Shown here in pieces: positions 27,369-38,214 of a DNA stretch of 64,000 nt; the first letter of the stretch is position 1, and every line of letters begins with the position of its first letter. Origin of the DNA: Bacteroidetes bacterium 37-13 (GTDB taxonomy: Bacteria; Bacteroidota; Bacteroidia; Chitinophagales; LD1); the NCBI GenBank assembly GCA_001897535.1, contig MKTC01000040.1, forward strand, positions 62,001-126,000, given 5' to 3'. A program made the position numbers and the translations under genes. Under the pieces are notes generated by a model, which saw only the letters and a list, made by a program, of their open reading frames with translations, ran no database searches and was not told the origin of the DNA.

Positions 27369-28904
27369 TTATGTGGTAGTCAATAGCTTGTTTTGTTGCA
27401 ACTCCAAAGCATAGGAACTATTATTCAGTTTGCTTTTGCACCACAACAACAAATTGAAATCGTGATAGTATGTAGCTTCTTGTTCAAAATGTTTACCATA
27501 TAATTCTTCAATTTTGTCATGTGCCAAAAGTATTGAATTTGCTTGTGTTTCAGCTTCAGAAAGCAGTAATATTTTTTTGCTCACAGCAATAGTTTCTTTT
27601 AGAAAAGGAGATACTATATTTTCTTTCTTCATAAAATATTCTACTGCGCGCAGTGTGCTTTCTGCCAATGAAATTTGCTTTAAATCGAAATACACAAACG
27701 CCATTAAAAGTCGGCAGTATGCTTGCACATTTTTTAGATTGGTGTTGGTGTGCCTTACTGCTTGTTCAAGCCATTCTAAACATTGCTCTTTATTGTTTAC
27801 ACAATAGAATAAAACAGCTAAATAATAAGTGCTCATTAAGTTGTTGTCGCCTCTGCTTTCAGGCTTCTGGTTCACATATAATTTCTCTACTTCCGTTACT
27901 TCTTGTTCCGTAATATTTTCTAAACTTTTTACCATCAAATACATAAGCGTGTTCTTTGCTAAAATGCGTTTGCGGTAGTCTTCTAATTGCCTATCGCGAA
28001 AAGATTGTTGCTTTAGATGAGTGATGTAGTTTCCTGCATCTTCAATTTCGCCAAGGTTTAGCAGCGCGAGAATAATATTGCTGATGTTTGCTAAATAGCC
28101 ATTTGTGTTGCGAACATCCAATTCAATTTCTTCAAAAATATTGTGCCGCAATTTCATGTAGAGTAGCACATCTTTATCATTTCCTTTTAGGGCTGAATAG
28201 AAATGGAGTGAAGCATAAGCCATCAACTTTCCTTTCCGTGAAAGCGTTTCGGGGTTTTGCAAAAGTTTATTGGTCATCAACTTTGAAGTTTCTTCTACAA
28301 TGCTTTTATCCTGCATCGCCCTGTTGTTGCCTTCATCGTAAAGCATTTTTACTTTAAAGAGCAATTGGCTTAATTCTGTTTCTTGATTTAGTTTTTGTAG
28401 TGCATGAATAATTTCCTCTTTCACTTTCAATATTTGAGCATTGGAAAACATGCCAATATTGCGCTGCATAAGCGATTCTTCTATGCAGAGTACAGCGTAT
28501 AATGTATCGAAACTTTCATGTTTATTGGCAAATTCTTTCGCTTTGAAAATGCAATCCATTGCTTGCGAAATCAGATTTTTATCTATCAAATTTTGAATAT
28601 CCAGAATGCTCTCACACATACTGTAGAGCTGGCTTTTGCCTGAAGTGTAAGAGCGTAATGATTTTAGAATTTGATGATAGAGATAGTTTTTCTGTGCGCT
28701 TAAATTTATCTTTTTCCCATTCTTGCTCGGCAATGCTTCTTTTAATTTTTGTTCATTGTACTCGGGCATTTTATCGAGCAAATCAAACAGCTTTAAATAT
28801 TCGTTGCCTTCTGTTTTTTCGCCATAGCGGTTGGCGAATTTTTTAAAATAGCCCTTTTCGGTTTTATCCAACGACTTTATTAAATCAAACAGTGCGTCTG
28901 CCAT
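27369..28904 (-). CDS. Helical-repeat protein of unknown function
   Basis: A 511-residue protein without signal peptide or membrane segment, so probably cytoplasmic. It is predominantly alpha-helical with TPR-like paired helices over most of its length (for example LISQAMDCIFKAKEFANKH, EDAGNYITHLKQQSF, CLEWLEQAVRHTNTNLKNVQAYCRLLMAFVYFDLKQISLAESTL, in pieces). The N-terminus MADALFDLIKSLDKTEKGYFKKF is distinctive, and I believe such proteins recur as hypothetical proteins in Bacteroidota. No catalytic motif is visible; a scaffold or interaction role is inference. It lies 46 bp downstream of the start-side neighbour and is followed by the 362-bp nrdJ upstream region. Confidence 0.7.
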   Translation of the reverse strand: MADALFDLIKSLDKTEKGYFKKFANRYGEKTEGNEYLKLFDLLDKMPEYNEQKLKEALPSKNGKKINLSAQKNYLYHQILKSLRSYTSGKSQLYSMCESILDIQNLIDKNLISQAMDCIFKAKEFANKHESFDTLYAVLCIEESLMQRNIGMFSNAQILKVKEEIIHALQKLNQETELSQLLFKVKMLYDEGNNRAMQDKSIVEETSKLMTNKLLQNPETLSRKGKLMAYASLHFYSALKGNDKDVLLYMKLRHNIFEEIELDVRNTNGYLANISNIILALLNLGEIEDAGNYITHLKQQSFRDRQLEDYRKRILAKNTLMYLMVKSLENITEQEVTEVEKLYVNQKPESRGDNNLMSTYYLAVLFYCVNNKEQCLEWLEQAVRHTNTNLKNVQAYCRLLMAFVYFDLKQISLAESTLRAVEYFMKKENIVSPFLKETIAVSKKILLLSEAETQANSILLAHDKIEELYGKHFEQEATYYHDFNLLLWCKSKLNNSSYALELQQNKLLTTT

Positions 28905-28950
28905 GTGTGGGTTGTTTATAATTATGTATATTAATTCACGATAAGTAGAG

Positions 28951-30078
28951 TTAAGGCTTTAGTATTTTTACTTTTAGTAAGCTGTTTGTAGTTTTAATAT
29001 TGGCAAAATAAATTCCGCTCGGCCACCTGCTTGTGTTTATTTCTTGTTCTTTTCCGGCATAAACAATATTGCCGATAGTATTGAAAATGCTAATGTTCTC
29101 TACTGGATCACTTGTGTTTGTCTTTAATTTATCTGTAAAGGGATTGGGTGAAATTTTAATAAAACTTTCATCTTGAATGGTGGTTCTTATTCCTGTTTGT
29201 GTGTTTAACTTATGGCGTTTAAAGAAGTTCCAAATTTCTGTGCTGGCATTAAAGTCTCTATTGGTATTGCCATTGCCAATATCAATTAAGCCCGATGGCC
29301 AGGTGTGCCCGCCATTCAATATTTTATAGAAATATACTTCAGAATTATCGGCACAATTCCGGAAGCGAATAAGCTGGGCTGTGCTGCTATCAGTGGTGTT
29401 TATATCGAGAATATTGATTGTGTCTGATATGGGTAAGCAGTCGTTTGTGTCTTTCCAAAACTGCAAACAAGTTTCAATACTCATGCCGGTAAAATTTCCC
29501 TGTCCGGCATTTATACCACCGGTTTGGTAATTTACAATGGGGTCTGCCGTGCCGTGAATTTGCATTACGGGCATTTTATGTTCTATGGCACAATGTTGCA
29601 AATCCCAAGCACTCAGCGAACCTGTAACAGATGCAATAGCTGCAATTTTATTGCTGAGGTGGCAAGCTAAAGAGTAGCTCATAAAACCGCCATTGCTCAT
29701 GCCGCAACTATAAACAGAACTTCTATCAATAGAGTAATCTCTGGATAATTTTTCTATGAGAGAATCAATAAACTTTATATCGTTGGCACCATAGTTAAAA
29801 GCATTCCAATAATTAGAAACACCATTGGGGTAAACTACAATAAAATTATTGGAATCTGCCGTAGCATTCATTTGTGTATAAAGCATTTGCTGCGAAGCAT
29901 CGGAGGTGTAGCCATGTAAATTAAACACCAAAGGATATTGTGCAGAAGCTGTGTATGAGGCAGGTAAGTGTATAATGTAGGTTCGTGTTACATTATCAAT
30001 AAAAATACTGCCATTTATGGTTTGTGCAAAATTGCCAATGGTAATGGCAGTTAGTAAAAATGTAAATAGACTTTTCAT
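28951..30078 (-). CDS. Secreted PHB-depolymerase/feruloyl-esterase-type hydrolase with T9SS domain
   Basis: A 375-residue alpha/beta hydrolase of the LpqC / esterase PHB family. After a signal peptide (MKSLFTFLLTAITIGNFAQ) come NLHGYTSD (oxyanion region, residues 53-60), the nucleophile elbow YSCGMSNGGFM with Ser128, IHGTADPIVNYQ with the likely catalytic Asp, and NGGHTWPSG with the catalytic His. Such enzymes release ferulate or acetyl groups from plant xylan, or cleave polyhydroxyalkanoates; which applies here cannot be told. The C-terminus (ISPNPFTDKLK, IFNTIGNIVYAG, SGIYFANIKT) is a T9SS type A sorting domain, so the enzyme is exported to the surface. It is 46 bp upstream of the helical-repeat gene on the same strand. 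Confidence 0.88.
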   Translation of the reverse strand: MKSLFTFLLTAITIGNFAQTINGSIFIDNVTRTYIIHLPASYTASAQYPLVFNLHGYTSDASQQMLYTQMNATADSNNFIVVYPNGVSNYWNAFNYGANDIKFIDSLIEKLSRDYSIDRSSVYSCGMSNGGFMSYSLACHLSNKIAAIASVTGSLSAWDLQHCAIEHKMPVMQIHGTADPIVNYQTGGINAGQGNFTGMSIETCLQFWKDTNDCLPISDTINILDINTTDSSTAQLIRFRNCADNSEVYFYKILNGGHTWPSGLIDIGNGNTNRDFNASTEIWNFFKRHKLNTQTGIRTTIQDESFIKISPNPFTDKLKTNTSDPVENISIFNTIGNIVYAGKEQEINTSRWPSGIYFANIKTTNSLLKVKILKP

Positions 30079-30440
30079 TTAGGCTTAAATTGTTTCTGTG
30101 AAAATGCGGAACAAATAAAGTGGAAATATTTATTTGGGGTTTAAGATTTTGCATTGATAGAATTGATCAAAGTAAGCTCAATAACAAAGAAAGAAAGCAA
30201 ATGTCTTTTCTATCCTATTCAATATTTTCAGTATTTATTATCAACTAAAGTATTATTCTATGTTTTAATGTTTTCTAAAATAATATTTTTTTCATTCAAG
30301 TTTTATTTCGATGTAGAGTTAATATATTGATTATCAAATAATTGCTTTTTGTTAAAGTTCTTTCAACTACTAAATAATTGAAGAATTTTAGTTTGCAACC
30401 AATAAATCGTTTAACGATTTTTGTACAAAATTTATTGGCT
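30079..30440. other. Divergent intergenic region before the giant-protein cluster
   Basis: 362 bp of AT-rich DNA between the esterase (minus) and the 1927-residue protein gene (plus). It must carry both promoters. I see no clear TTG / TAnnTTTG pair at the expected spacing, no terminator and no coding frame. Confidence 0.4.
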
Positions 30441-33400
30441 ATGAAAAAACTATTCTTTGCTATAGTTTGCCTCGTTGCGATATTACAATCGTTTGCACAA
30501 AACACGGTAGTTGTTAATACGCAAGTTATTCCGCCTTATTCGCCATACATCAGCACGTATGTTGATAATCCAAACAAGCTCATTTTAACGCTTACCAATA
30601 CTTCGGCACAGCAGCAAAATGTAAAACTTTGGGTTCGTATTTCTGGAGATAATGGCGTAAGTGGAACTACGACCAACGGCTTTAAACCTTTTAGTCCAAT
30701 TGTTTTGTCGCCATACCAAACCAAAGTAATAGATTTTAGCAGTGCAGAAACTAAATCCTATTTTGATGCTAATAATGTAACTTTAGTAGGTATTACTAAA
30801 GCGCAACTAATACAAAACCAAGCATTGCCCGAAGGCGCATATACTATTTGTGTAAAGGCTTTGGATTACAATACCTCTCAGCCGCTTTCTGTTGATGGGC
30901 AAGGCTGTTCAGCACCGTTTTTAGTAAGTTATATAGATCCTTGTATGCTTACTCAGCCATTGTGCAATGGTGATGTAACACAGACTGAACCACAAAATAT
31001 TTTGTTCACTTGGACACCACCGGCTACCGCTCCGGGTAACTTACAATACGAGTTTACGCTTAAAGAAGTTCCCAATAATTTAAACCCCAACGATGTTATT
31101 AAAAATGCTGCTTTCCCTGTGGTTTATTCATACACCGGCACAGCCATCAATTCGTTGTTATATACTAATGCACTGCCACAATTAACTGCAGCTAAAAAAT
31201 ATGTATGGCGCATAAAATGTATAGACCCAACTAATACTGTTCAATTTAAAAATAATGGTTACAGCCAGCCTTGCACTTTTAATTATAAGGCTAAAGCCGC
31301 AGCACCAAACTTTAATATAGACCCAACAGTAAACGCTCCTTCTTCAACGCAAAACAAAGGCGGCTCTGGATACAATCCAGTAAGCACACCTAACCAAGGA
31401 AATATTTATCTGCCGCCAATAGTACAGCTTGCTAATGTAAATGGACAATTAGTTTACAACTGGCAGAGCGGTGCAAACAAGAATTATCCTATGACTTTTG
31501 CTACCATACGCTTAGTAGTTAAACATTTCTTGTTAAGTGGTTTAGACACACTTCCTGCTTATACTTCAATATGCTACGATGGAATTTGCGATGGTGCAGA
31601 AATTGCAGTAACAAAAACAGATGCCAATGGAAATTTCAACTTTAGTTTTGCATCTGCATTTCCTTTTGGAAAAATAGCAGATAAGCATACTTCTGGAAGT
31701 GGAGAATTTAAAAGCACAGGAACACTTTATCGCCAAGCGGTGATTGAAATACTTTATCCCCACAACCAATACTACCATGACCCAACACAAAAAATATTGC
31801 CCATACCGGGCGAAAGCGTGAATGTCGGCATAGTAACTTCAGCCGTAAAAACATGTAAATTAGAAGTAACAGTAGTGCGAAAAGGCGGTGTTGGCAATCA
31901 GCTATACGGCACATCTAATAATACTTTGCCCGATGCCAAGGTTTACTTATGCAGAAAACCAATTTCTATTTTTGCTCAAAATTCTTTTCCGAAAGACGAT
32001 GGATTGCCCAAAAAAGTCATTGTAATATCCCCTGGGTCAAGCTCTAAAAATGATAAGCCTGAGGCATTAAGTGCGGTGGAAGTTGTGGCACAAACTAAAA
32101 GTAAGAGTAATGGAAAGGTTGTGTTTGAACGTGTGGCACTACACAATAATTCCAATTATCAATATTTCATTTATGCCGATTTTGATAAAACTGCAACAGG
32201 ATTTTATAATTATACTTCGGTAAATGGCCCCGAAAAGTTTAAAAAAGAAGTGCCTCCGGGAGGATTTAATATTTCGAATGGTGTAGGAGAAACTTATGTG
32301 CAAACGCTCACTATGAATCCGGAACCACCCAGAATTGCAGGTGTAGTAATTGATAAATTTGATGGAAAGCCTAAAAGTGGACTTATTACTTTAAATAGTA
32401 TTTATGTGTCAAGCGGAGGCAAAACTGTTTTAACATCAATAGGTAGTACTCAAGCAGAATATGATGCTGCTGAGTATTTCTATTCTTGTGCATCTTTTTG
32501 TGCAAGGAAAGTAACCCGCTCATTTTACAGAGGAAACTCAGGAGAGTTTGAGTTTAATAAACTCGCTGTGTTATACGATTTGAACGAAAAGAAGATTACA
32601 GGTCCGCTTCATTTACTTACAGCAAAAGCACCGGGCTACGATGATAAAAATCATGGAATATCGGAAATTCTTTACTACGGCTCACAACATTATGCCGAAC
32701 TAAAATTAGACCGAGGTGGTGAAATAGCAGGCAGAATAGTAGATGGAGAAACAGGCAAAGGACTGGCTGCCAACTTTTATTTTATAGATGAGAACAAGTC
32801 GGACAAATGCAATAGCAGCGGCTATTTTAGTGGCTACCCGGCACGCAAATTAACAACTAAGCAGAAGCTGATTATTTCTTATCCGGGATATATTACAGAT
32901 ACTGCGGAAGTATTGGTAGATAAAGAAAAAACAGATTTGGGAACTTTGAAAATCTATACGCTCAACAGAAGACTAACAGTGAGTGTAAGCGATGAAAAAA
33001 CAGGAAAATCTATTGAAAATGCTAGTGTTGAAATTTTAGGTGTAACAACCACTTGCAAAGCTAAAAGTGGGCAATTTAATATTGTGAGCCAATGCCCTTT
33101 AATGGAAAAAACCAAAAAACTCTATAGCTTTTTAGGTATAGATATAGCTACTGCGTCTTTCAGTTTTAAAAATGCAGGCGGGCAAGAAAATAACGGGCAA
33201 ATTTATAAAGTTAGAATAACCGGACCAGACAGCAGCAACTACGAAAGCACAACTATATCTACCGCTATTCCATATTCTTCAAAAAGTAAAACACTACAAG
33301 TAAAATTAAAACCTGCCACTTGTATTGCCGGCTATGTTTATGCAGGCAAAGGAAACACTTCTCCAGTGCAGGGCGCAAGGGTGAAAATGGATGTTACAGC

Positions 33401-36224
33401 GCCTGCGGGATATTCTTTTTATTATGGGCAGCAATATGCTAAAACCAGTGAAGTAGAAGCGATAAGCGATGCCAATGGTTATTATGAATTAAAGAACGTG
33501 CCACTGCGCGATTATCCGCAAATTGTTCGCGCCATGAAAGGCAGTGCCGATTTGGTGGGTGATAGTTTTGTGATTGTTACACAGCCCTCCAACAATTCTT
33601 CGTATTACAATTTTAGTGGTGGAAGCTACAAGCCGGGCGGCAATTATGGTAATATGAATTTTAATGCCAATTCTCTTATACCGGGTTCTCAAAAGAGTTC
33701 GTGTATAAAACACGATTTTAACTTAACTGTTTACAATGGTTTAGACTTGAGCAGCTTAATGGGATTTCCTATTGAAGTAAGTTCTCTGAAACCTAATGGA
33801 ACAAATGGCGCAATTATTACGGGGCAATTTGTTTCGCTCAATGGTAACGATCAATTTAACTCAAAGCCGAATAGTTCTTTACAATTTAAAAACATAAAAG
33901 TGTTGCCGAGTGCTACAATTAAAAATGACAAAGGCATTCCCGCAGCTGCTCCCGAAAGTACACCAATTACCACCGAAAACAATATGCTGCCACTGCTGCT
34001 TTACAATAGTGTAGATGGCATGGTGGAAGACAAAAAATTAGGGATTTATTTAGATAAAGATGTGGGCGGAAAACAGTATGGCGTAATTAAAGGAAAAGTA
34101 AAAATACTGAACACGGCATTCAACCAAAGTGTTATTGCATTTGGTGATACTTTCTATTTAGCGCTGCCCAACGAAACATCTATTTCTAAATTGATTATTC
34201 CGGTTATCAATGCCGATAAAACAATTAAAAATCCGGCTATTGCACCTTCGGGTTTTAAAATTGCAAACAGCGTAGGCTATCCTGTAAAGTTTTCTTTGCC
34301 GGGCTTTGCCAATAGTGTGCTGAGTGATTATGATGCCACTACTTTTTTCAATGGAGAACTCAATCTTACTGCACGCATTCAAACCGATATTAAAGATATA
34401 ACACCCTCAAATTTAAACATTGCACTTTCAAATATTAAACTAAGAAAAGGAACAAACCCAAGCATCAACAGCAGCACGCCTATTTCTTTTAATATGGGCA
34501 ACTGGAAGTTGAGCAGCAGCGATTTTGTGTTAGATGAAAATGGATTAAAACTCAATAAAGGAACGATTGATGCAGGAGTGAGTGTTCCTTTCAAAAATTT
34601 AGGTATCCGATATAACCAATTATTTAGCAATGCGACTGAAGTACAATTAGATGAAATGAAATTAGCCGAAATGCATCCTGTAAATATTGTTTCTACCAAT
34701 AAAACTTTTGGTTTAATAGATGTTGCAGGAGGAAAAAAAGCATGGCAAATTTATGCAGGTCCCACACCAGATGTGGCGGCTACTATTTCTAATTTGCCGG
34801 CACTCAATTCTACCGATAAAATAGAGTTGAGCAGTATAAGATTACTGAGCAATGGTGAGCAACGTTTAGCACTCCGTGCCAAGCCGGTTACACTTCGGAA
34901 TCTCTTAAAATTTACTCCTTTAGATGCTACTTATATCAGTGCTTCAGCTAATCAATTTTTAATTACAGGGTTATTTCAATTAAAGCTACCTGATCCCAAA
35001 AGCTTTTCTACCACTTTGATGTATGAGCGTAGTGGAAACAGTTTGAATTTTAGCATGGTGAATACTGAAATTGTTTCGTTTAATAAACCTACACAATTAG
35101 CCCATAAATTTGACGCTAAGCCAACACTCACCAATGGTAAATTCACTTACAATGGCACGAGCGAAGAAGCGGGCACTTTCCCTGCAACCAAAACTACTTT
35201 GTATTATACAAACGACTCTGTGAGTGTTTGGATAGATGGCGGACAAGATATACCAATAAGCGGTGCACGTAAGTTTGGCAAAGCCGAAGGTGGAATGCGC
35301 ATTGAAGCCAACAACTGGACACCGTTTTGGTTTAGTGGCGATATGGAAGGAATGGCGGGAATTTCTGATGTTCAGGTTGGCGGAAAAAAACAACGCATGA
35401 AATTTTTTGTGCAAGGTGAAGTAACTGCCGATGCACAAAGCCTGAGCGTAAAAAATGTGGAAACACCTTTTGGTGATATGACATGGACATACAAATTCCC
35501 TGAAAGCAGATTGATTGGATATTTGGGTATAGATATGAATTTGAATGCTATGCACCTTAGCGGAAACCTTAACACTATTGTAGATGGCAGCGGTTGGTTT
35601 TTTGGTATAGATGGAAATTTAAAAGTAACAGGCGTAGGCGATTTAGGATTTATGGGAATATTTGGTGATTATCCTCAATACCCCCCGGGAATAAAACTTA
35701 ATATGGGAGATTTTAAATGTCTGCCACCTGCTTTTAATAATAAAGTAAATGGCTTCTTATTCCAAGCCGGAATTCATAAGCAGGTAGTACCGGAAATAAA
35801 TATGGGTATTCCGGGTTTGCTAACAATAGGTTTTGGTGTAGATATTGGACTAAATACCCGATTTTGGAAGTCCTTTGGAGAAAACAATAACCAGTTAGGG
35901 CTTTCATTGCTGGCACGTGGGCATGCTTTTGCAAAAGGAGATTGTGAAGTTACCTGCTCCAGTGTTGAGGCAAATGCTAATGCAGAAGTGAGCATTAGCG
36001 GCACTTACAATGGCACCAACGGAGAATACAATATTAACGGCTGTAGCAGCGTAGGTTTTAGCCTTGAAGCGCAGCAATGCCTTGGTGCTTTAGGTCTATG
36101 TTCTAGTACTTGTGCCGGCATTAGGACAGGCGATATAAACGTAGGTATAAATTTGAATTACAATAGCAATAAAGGCGCAGATATAGGTATTCAGTTTAGC
36201 AGTTGCAGTTCAAGTTGTAAATAA
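30441..36224 (+). CDS. Giant multidomain secreted protein, unknown function
   Basis: A 1927-residue protein with signal peptide MKKLFFAIVCLVAILQSFAQ; an ORF start at 30378 (TTG) would precede it and is rejected. Residues about 21-165 form an Ig-like domain (NTQVIPPYSPYISTYVDNP, ISGDNGV), followed by an Fn3-like domain (ILFTWTPPA, KYVWRIKCIDP). A chain of carboxypeptidase-regulatory/SpaA-like domains follows (LPDAKVYLC, GVVIDKFDGKPKSG, EIAGRIVDGETGKGLAA, TVSVSDEKTGKSIENASV, AGYVYAGKGNTSPVQGARV). About 750 residues of beta-rich sequence with repeated GSGWFFGIDGNLKVTGVGDLG-type strands come next, then a cysteine-rich end (final residues SSCSSSCK). There is no T9SS sorting domain. The start resembles Bacteroidota proteins annotated with a TANFOR domain, a recollection I cannot verify. 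It is the first gene of a tight three-gene cluster. Confidence 0.75.
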   Translation: MKKLFFAIVCLVAILQSFAQNTVVVNTQVIPPYSPYISTYVDNPNKLILTLTNTSAQQQNVKLWVRISGDNGVSGTTTNGFKPFSPIVLSPYQTKVIDFSSAETKSYFDANNVTLVGITKAQLIQNQALPEGAYTICVKALDYNTSQPLSVDGQGCSAPFLVSYIDPCMLTQPLCNGDVTQTEPQNILFTWTPPATAPGNLQYEFTLKEVPNNLNPNDVIKNAAFPVVYSYTGTAINSLLYTNALPQLTAAKKYVWRIKCIDPTNTVQFKNNGYSQPCTFNYKAKAAAPNFNIDPTVNAPSSTQNKGGSGYNPVSTPNQGNIYLPPIVQLANVNGQLVYNWQSGANKNYPMTFATIRLVVKHFLLSGLDTLPAYTSICYDGICDGAEIAVTKTDANGNFNFSFASAFPFGKIADKHTSGSGEFKSTGTLYRQAVIEILYPHNQYYHDPTQKILPIPGESVNVGIVTSAVKTCKLEVTVVRKGGVGNQLYGTSNNTLPDAKVYLCRKPISIFAQNSFPKDDGLPKKVIVISPGSSSKNDKPEALSAVEVVAQTKSKSNGKVVFERVALHNNSNYQYFIYADFDKTATGFYNYTSVNGPEKFKKEVPPGGFNISNGVGETYVQTLTMNPEPPRIAGVVIDKFDGKPKSGLITLNSIYVSSGGKTVLTSIGSTQAEYDAAEYFYSCASFCARKVTRSFYRGNSGEFEFNKLAVLYDLNEKKITGPLHLLTAKAPGYDDKNHGISEILYYGSQHYAELKLDRGGEIAGRIVDGETGKGLAANFYFIDENKSDKCNSSGYFSGYPARKLTTKQKLIISYPGYITDTAEVLVDKEKTDLGTLKIYTLNRRLTVSVSDEKTGKSIENASVEILGVTTTCKAKSGQFNIVSQCPLMEKTKKLYSFLGIDIATASFSFKNAGGQENNGQIYKVRITGPDSSNYESTTISTAIPYSSKSKTLQVKLKPATCIAGYVYAGKGNTSPVQGARVKMDVTAPAGYSFYYGQQYAKTSEVEAISDANGYYELKNVPLRDYPQIVRAMKGSADLVGDSFVIVTQPSNNSSYYNFSGGSYKPGGNYGNMNFNANSLIPGSQKSSCIKHDFNLTVYNGLDLSSLMGFPIEVSSLKPNGTNGAIITGQFVSLNGNDQFNSKPNSSLQFKNIKVLPSATIKNDKGIPAAAPESTPITTENNMLPLLLYNSVDGMVEDKKLGIYLDKDVGGKQYGVIKGKVKILNTAFNQSVIAFGDTFYLALPNETSISKLIIPVINADKTIKNPAIAPSGFKIANSVGYPVKFSLPGFANSVLSDYDATTFFNGELNLTARIQTDIKDITPSNLNIALSNIKLRKGTNPSINSSTPISFNMGNWKLSSSDFVLDENGLKLNKGTIDAGVSVPFKNLGIRYNQLFSNATEVQLDEMKLAEMHPVNIVSTNKTFGLIDVAGGKKAWQIYAGPTPDVAATISNLPALNSTDKIELSSIRLLSNGEQRLALRAKPVTLRNLLKFTPLDATYISASANQFLITGLFQLKLPDPKSFSTTLMYERSGNSLNFSMVNTEIVSFNKPTQLAHKFDAKPTLTNGKFTYNGTSEEAGTFPATKTTLYYTNDSVSVWIDGGQDIPISGARKFGKAEGGMRIEANNWTPFWFSGDMEGMAGISDVQVGGKKQRMKFFVQGEVTADAQSLSVKNVETPFGDMTWTYKFPESRLIGYLGIDMNLNAMHLSGNLNTIVDGSGWFFGIDGNLKVTGVGDLGFMGIFGDYPQYPPGIKLNMGDFKCLPPAFNNKVNGFLFQAGIHKQVVPEINMGIPGLLTIGFGVDIGLNTRFWKSFGENNNQLGLSLLARGHAFAKGDCEVTCSSVEANANAEVSISGTYNGTNGEYNINGCSSVGFSLEAQQCLGALGLCSSTCAGIRTGDINVGINLNYNSNKGADIGIQFSSCSSSCK

Positions 36225-36239
36225 TAAAATACTAAAGAG

Positions 36240-38195
36240 ATGAAAATGAAAAATTGCATAATATCAATAGCTGTTTTACTCATTAGTATCAGCATTTCAG
36301 CACAAGAAGAATTTGCATTTGCAGCACCAAAAGGCATTTTTGTGTATTTAGGAAAAAATATTCCCAACGGTAAAAAAATAAGTTCTATTCTACTAAGCAG
36401 AAAAGATGAGAAAGGAAACTTTAAAAAATTAGCTGAAGTAAAATGTGCAGCCACCGAACAGGAATTTATGAGCGAAGCAAAAGATGCCGCCAAGTATTTT
36501 CCCGATTTCAGTTTTGCGCCCGATTCCTCTCTAAAATCGGTGTGGTTGCGTGCTTCTAAATACGGCACATTAGATTCTGCCGGCTATTGGGCAATGCACC
36601 CTGCGGTGCGCATGGCATTAGGTATTTTATACTACGATTTAGATGCAAAAGAGAATACGAAATACAGTTACAAGTTTGATAATTATACTTCTACCGAAGT
36701 GAGTTATCCATTTCACCCAAAATACGATGATGTGAGTTTATCTGAATATCAATACGATAAAAATGGTTTATACATCCGCTTTAAATCTGTTGGAAGAAAC
36801 CCCTCAAAAGCATTTAAGTTATATAAATACAACGATGATAAAAAGCCCGAAGAAGTAAGTGGCATCCGCAATCAATACAAGATAAAAGATACTACTTTTT
36901 ATATCATTAACGACACCAAAGTAACCGCAGCCAAGCAATACCAATACTCTTGGATTGGTGTAGATGTGTATGGAAACACCAGCTATGGTAGTTTGCCTTT
37001 TATTATTGATTTACGCGACTTTAGTACGGTTTATTTTAAGCGCATAAAAGCTAAAAAGGCAGATGCCATGTTGGCTATCAATTTGAATTGGAATATCAGC
37101 GATGTAACAAACGTGAAGAGTATTCACATTTTCAAAAGCGATAATTATGATAAGGGATTTAAAGAGATTGGCGTAATGGAAGCAGCCGACACTTCGTTTA
37201 CCGATGAGAGCATTATTCCAGATAAGATTTATTACTACTATTTACAAATAGCAGATAAAACAAACACGCTTACTAAAAACTCTGCAAAATTCTTCGATTT
37301 CGGCTTCGACAAAAGCACACCAATCACACCTATTTTGAAGAATGCAGTAGGTATAGCTAATGGCATAAAATTAGAACTTGCTGTTCCCGATAATTTTATT
37401 GCAGGTTACAGGGTTTTTAGAAGCGAAAACGGCAGCGATGACTATACTGTAATTGCTGATATGGTGAAATTAAATCCGGATTCAAACACGGCTACTTATT
37501 ACGATACAGGCGCAACTATGAACGGCAGAACTTTTTACAACTATAAAATTCAAAGTGAAAATACTTCTCATGCAGTGAGCGAATTATCAAATAAACTCCA
37601 AGCACGTCCGGAAATGAGCGCTAAGGTTATTGCACCTACTAATTTGTCGGTTTATTTTCAAGATTCAGTTATCAATTTATTTTGGAACGATATACGCAAA
37701 GACGATGAAATGGTGGCAGGTTACCGCCTGTATAAAAGAGAAAAAGGTGCCGCTAAGTTTACTTCAATATTTTCCGAAGATTCTGTGTATGAAGGCAACC
37801 GTTTTATTGATGCAATATACAGTGCGGGAAAAACTTATGAATATGCAGTAGAAAGCGTTGATTTGTTTGGCTACGCAAGCGATAGCCGCGCTTCGGCACA
37901 AGTAAGTATTGATAAATATTTGCCGGCAGCACCAGCTATAAGCAGCGCTATCAACCTACCCGATGGTATTTTAATTGAATGGAGCAAGCCGAATATATCC
38001 AACTTGAAAGGATATAAACTATACCGATATCAGCGCGGACAAAACCCTGTTGCCATTGCACAGCCTAATGCCGATGCAGAAAACTATTTAGACAAAACAG
38101 CTAAACCCGGAGAATTGTATTTCTACACACTAACCTCTTTAAACAGCGAAGGTACTGAAAGCACAGAGAGTGAAGAGGCAGGAGTTCGACACTAA
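36240..38195 (+). CDS. Secreted fibronectin type III-repeat protein
   Basis: A 651-residue secreted protein (signal peptide KNCIISIAVLLISISISAQ). The N-terminal 130 residues lack an obvious domain. From about residue 155 four to five Fn3-like beta sandwiches follow, recognisable by repeated G-Y-x-x-Y/F-R and D-x-x-x-x-x-G-x-x-Y-x-Y patterns (IAGYRVFRSENGSDDYT, VAGYRLYKREKGAAKF, GKTYEYAVESVDLFGYAS, KGYKLYRYQRGQNPV, ELYFYTLTSLNSEG). It ends without a sorting domain. It starts 15 bp after the giant protein gene and ends 20 bp before the barrel gene, so the three are one operon. Its role is unknown; Fn3 arrays usually serve as spacers or binding modules. Confidence 0.8.
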   Translation: MKMKNCIISIAVLLISISISAQEEFAFAAPKGIFVYLGKNIPNGKKISSILLSRKDEKGNFKKLAEVKCAATEQEFMSEAKDAAKYFPDFSFAPDSSLKSVWLRASKYGTLDSAGYWAMHPAVRMALGILYYDLDAKENTKYSYKFDNYTSTEVSYPFHPKYDDVSLSEYQYDKNGLYIRFKSVGRNPSKAFKLYKYNDDKKPEEVSGIRNQYKIKDTTFYIINDTKVTAAKQYQYSWIGVDVYGNTSYGSLPFIIDLRDFSTVYFKRIKAKKADAMLAINLNWNISDVTNVKSIHIFKSDNYDKGFKEIGVMEAADTSFTDESIIPDKIYYYYLQIADKTNTLTKNSAKFFDFGFDKSTPITPILKNAVGIANGIKLELAVPDNFIAGYRVFRSENGSDDYTVIADMVKLNPDSNTATYYDTGATMNGRTFYNYKIQSENTSHAVSELSNKLQARPEMSAKVIAPTNLSVYFQDSVINLFWNDIRKDDEMVAGYRLYKREKGAAKFTSIFSEDSVYEGNRFIDAIYSAGKTYEYAVESVDLFGYASDSRASAQVSIDKYLPAAPAISSAINLPDGILIEWSKPNISNLKGYKLYRYQRGQNPVAIAQPNADAENYLDKTAKPGELYFYTLTSLNSEGTESTESEEAGVRH

Positions 38196-38214
38196 ACAAA
38201 TACAAGTTGCCTAT